Source: Encephalitozoon hellem ATCC 50504 (taxonomy: Eukaryota; Microsporidia; Unikaryonidae). Taken from it: a stretch of DNA of 64,000 nt. The stretch covers positions 1 through 64,000 of the forward strand of contig NC_018471.1 of assembly GCF_000277815.2 (NCBI RefSeq). Reading direction: 5' to 3'. Below the pieces are notes generated by a model, which worked only from the letters and a program-made list of their open reading frames with translations, was not told where the DNA came from and ran no database searches. The translations under genes were made by a program, and so were the position numbers. Of the stretch, positions 63,371 to 64,000 are shown piece after piece (positions within the stretch are counted from its first letter, which is position 1; each line of letters opens with the position of its first letter).

Positions 63371-64000
63371 ATGAAAAGTAGCTCATGGCATATCGCTCTA
63401 TTGGACATTGTCGATGTCATGATAGAAGCGGTTGCATTAGAATTGTACAGAGATGCTCCACAGGTCCTGGAGGGGTGGATAGCAACGGTGATACTCAAGT
63501 GTGCGGAACAAAGGATACAAATCGGATCTCCACTTATAGCAGTAAGATATGCAATTGCTTCAGATCCATGTAAGCCATTGCTTGAAAAGGTATCGGAATG
63601 TTTACAAATAATTAACATCCCCAAATACACTCTTCGGACTATGGATGAGATAAGAAAAGACCCTCATGCCTTCGCAAAGATATCGGGAATATCATTAGGC
63701 TGTCTTCTAATCCAAATCCTCCTATTCAGGACATCTTGGACAAATCTCAAAAGGAAGACCTTCCACTTCTTTGCATTCCTGGTGTTCTATAAAGAATATG
63801 AGGTGTCGTTGCTACTTGGGGAGGGGCTGCTTCTCACCATGAGCCTTCTATCATCGTGTAAGTACATCAACTCTCTGCTCAGCCCTTACCTCAGCAAAAA
63901 CGACAGCGGAAGAATTGTACTTTCCCACGTCTATCTTCTGTCTTCCTGCATATATCCAAGACTATTTATACGGCATGCGGAGTATGTCTCCACCTTGATT
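63371..64000 (+). CDS. SEC59: Dolichol kinase SEC59, 3' end outside window
   Basis: From an ATG at 63371, the frame is open to the window edge (210 codons). Membrane segments are visible, and the second half carries the dolichol kinase motifs KRKTFHFFAFLVF (about 134-146) and KNDSGRIVLSHVYLLSS. SEC59 phosphorylates dolichol at the ER to make the lipid carrier used for mannose transfer and GPI synthesis. The start is divergent from ATG15, 100 bases away. Only the first part of the usual roughly 500-residue protein is seen. Confidence 0.8.
   Translation, partial: MKSSSWHIALLDIVDVMIEAVALELYRDAPQVLEGWIATVILKCAEQRIQIGSPLIAVRYAIASDPCKPLLEKVSECLQIINIPKYTLRTMDEIRKDPHAFAKISGISLGCLLIQILLFRTSWTNLKRKTFHFFAFLVFYKEYEVSLLLGEGLLLTMSLLSSCKYINSLLSPYLSKNDSGRIVLSHVYLLSSCIYPRLFIRHAEYVSTLI

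Overview
The window looks like a chromosome segment of a microsporidian of the Encephalitozoon type. The evidence is the almost gapless packing of short eukaryotic genes (gaps mostly 5-150 bases, several divergent pairs only 6-60 bases apart), near absence of introns, shortened eukaryotic proteins, nuclear-type tRNAs, a purine-rich coding strand, and an AAATTT plus CCC signal directly in front of ribosomal-protein start codons. The species cannot be fixed from sequence alone. I support about 50 protein genes, 3 tRNA genes and one clear spliceosomal intron. Starts were moved to the first plausible ATG wherever the open frame began at a non-ATG codon.

Layout. 1-6 kb: an unresolved left-edge frame, an unknown membrane protein, a phosphoribosyltransferase fusion, and a DNAJC3-like TPR/J protein. 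6-13 kb: RPS29, RPS5, several small unknown genes, a double-RRM-like protein, tRNA-Lys, ERO1, TFIIS, a KH protein, tRNA-Ile(AAT) and a PP2A B56 subunit. 13-25 kb: sugar transporter, ADA2, MadBub checkpoint protein, DEAH-type helicase, DHHC acyltransferase, AN1 protein, TFIIH p44, tyrosine phosphatase, proteasome RPN1. 25-43 kb: class 3 lipase, RPL27, MED22-like protein, topoisomerase II, unknowns, an SLC41/MgtE transporter, an HSF-type protein, a repeat-built membrane protein, VMA21-like protein, RPN8, GPI1 and SEC10. 43-54 kb: RPS0, intron-bearing tRNA-Ile(TAT), DIM1, an unknown beta-rich protein, a degenerate ABC half-transporter, a spliced PTRHD1-like gene, an AZUL-HECT ligase, KRR1 and a nucleotide-sugar transporter. 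54-64 kb: PCC1, UTP23, LysRS, secreted aminopeptidase P, membrane RING protein, TRM5, UBC7-like E2, RPS11, SWI5, ATG15-like lipase and the start of dolichol kinase.

Functional themes. Translation and ribosome assembly are heavily represented (RPS0, S5, S11, S29, RPL27, DIM1, KRR1, UTP23, LysRS, TRM5, PCC1, PTRHD1-like and three tRNAs). Ubiquitin-proteasome genes include RPN1, RPN8, UBC7-like E2, membrane RING and AZUL-HECT. The endoplasmic reticulum and secretory route is represented by ERO1, DNAJC3-like, GPI1, dolichol kinase, nucleotide-sugar transporter, VMA21-like, DHHC and SEC10. Transcription genes include TFIIS, TFIIH p44, ADA2, MED22-like and HSF-type.

The most notable departures from family norms are an ABC half-transporter lacking both the Walker B glutamate and the H-loop histidine, a J-domain without HPD, a MadBub protein with an eroded kinase domain, a TFIIS zinc ribbon with shortened cysteine spacing, and a 784-residue protein apparently made of four divergent repeats. 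The clear intron is only 23 bases long and lies in the middle of the PTRHD1-like gene.
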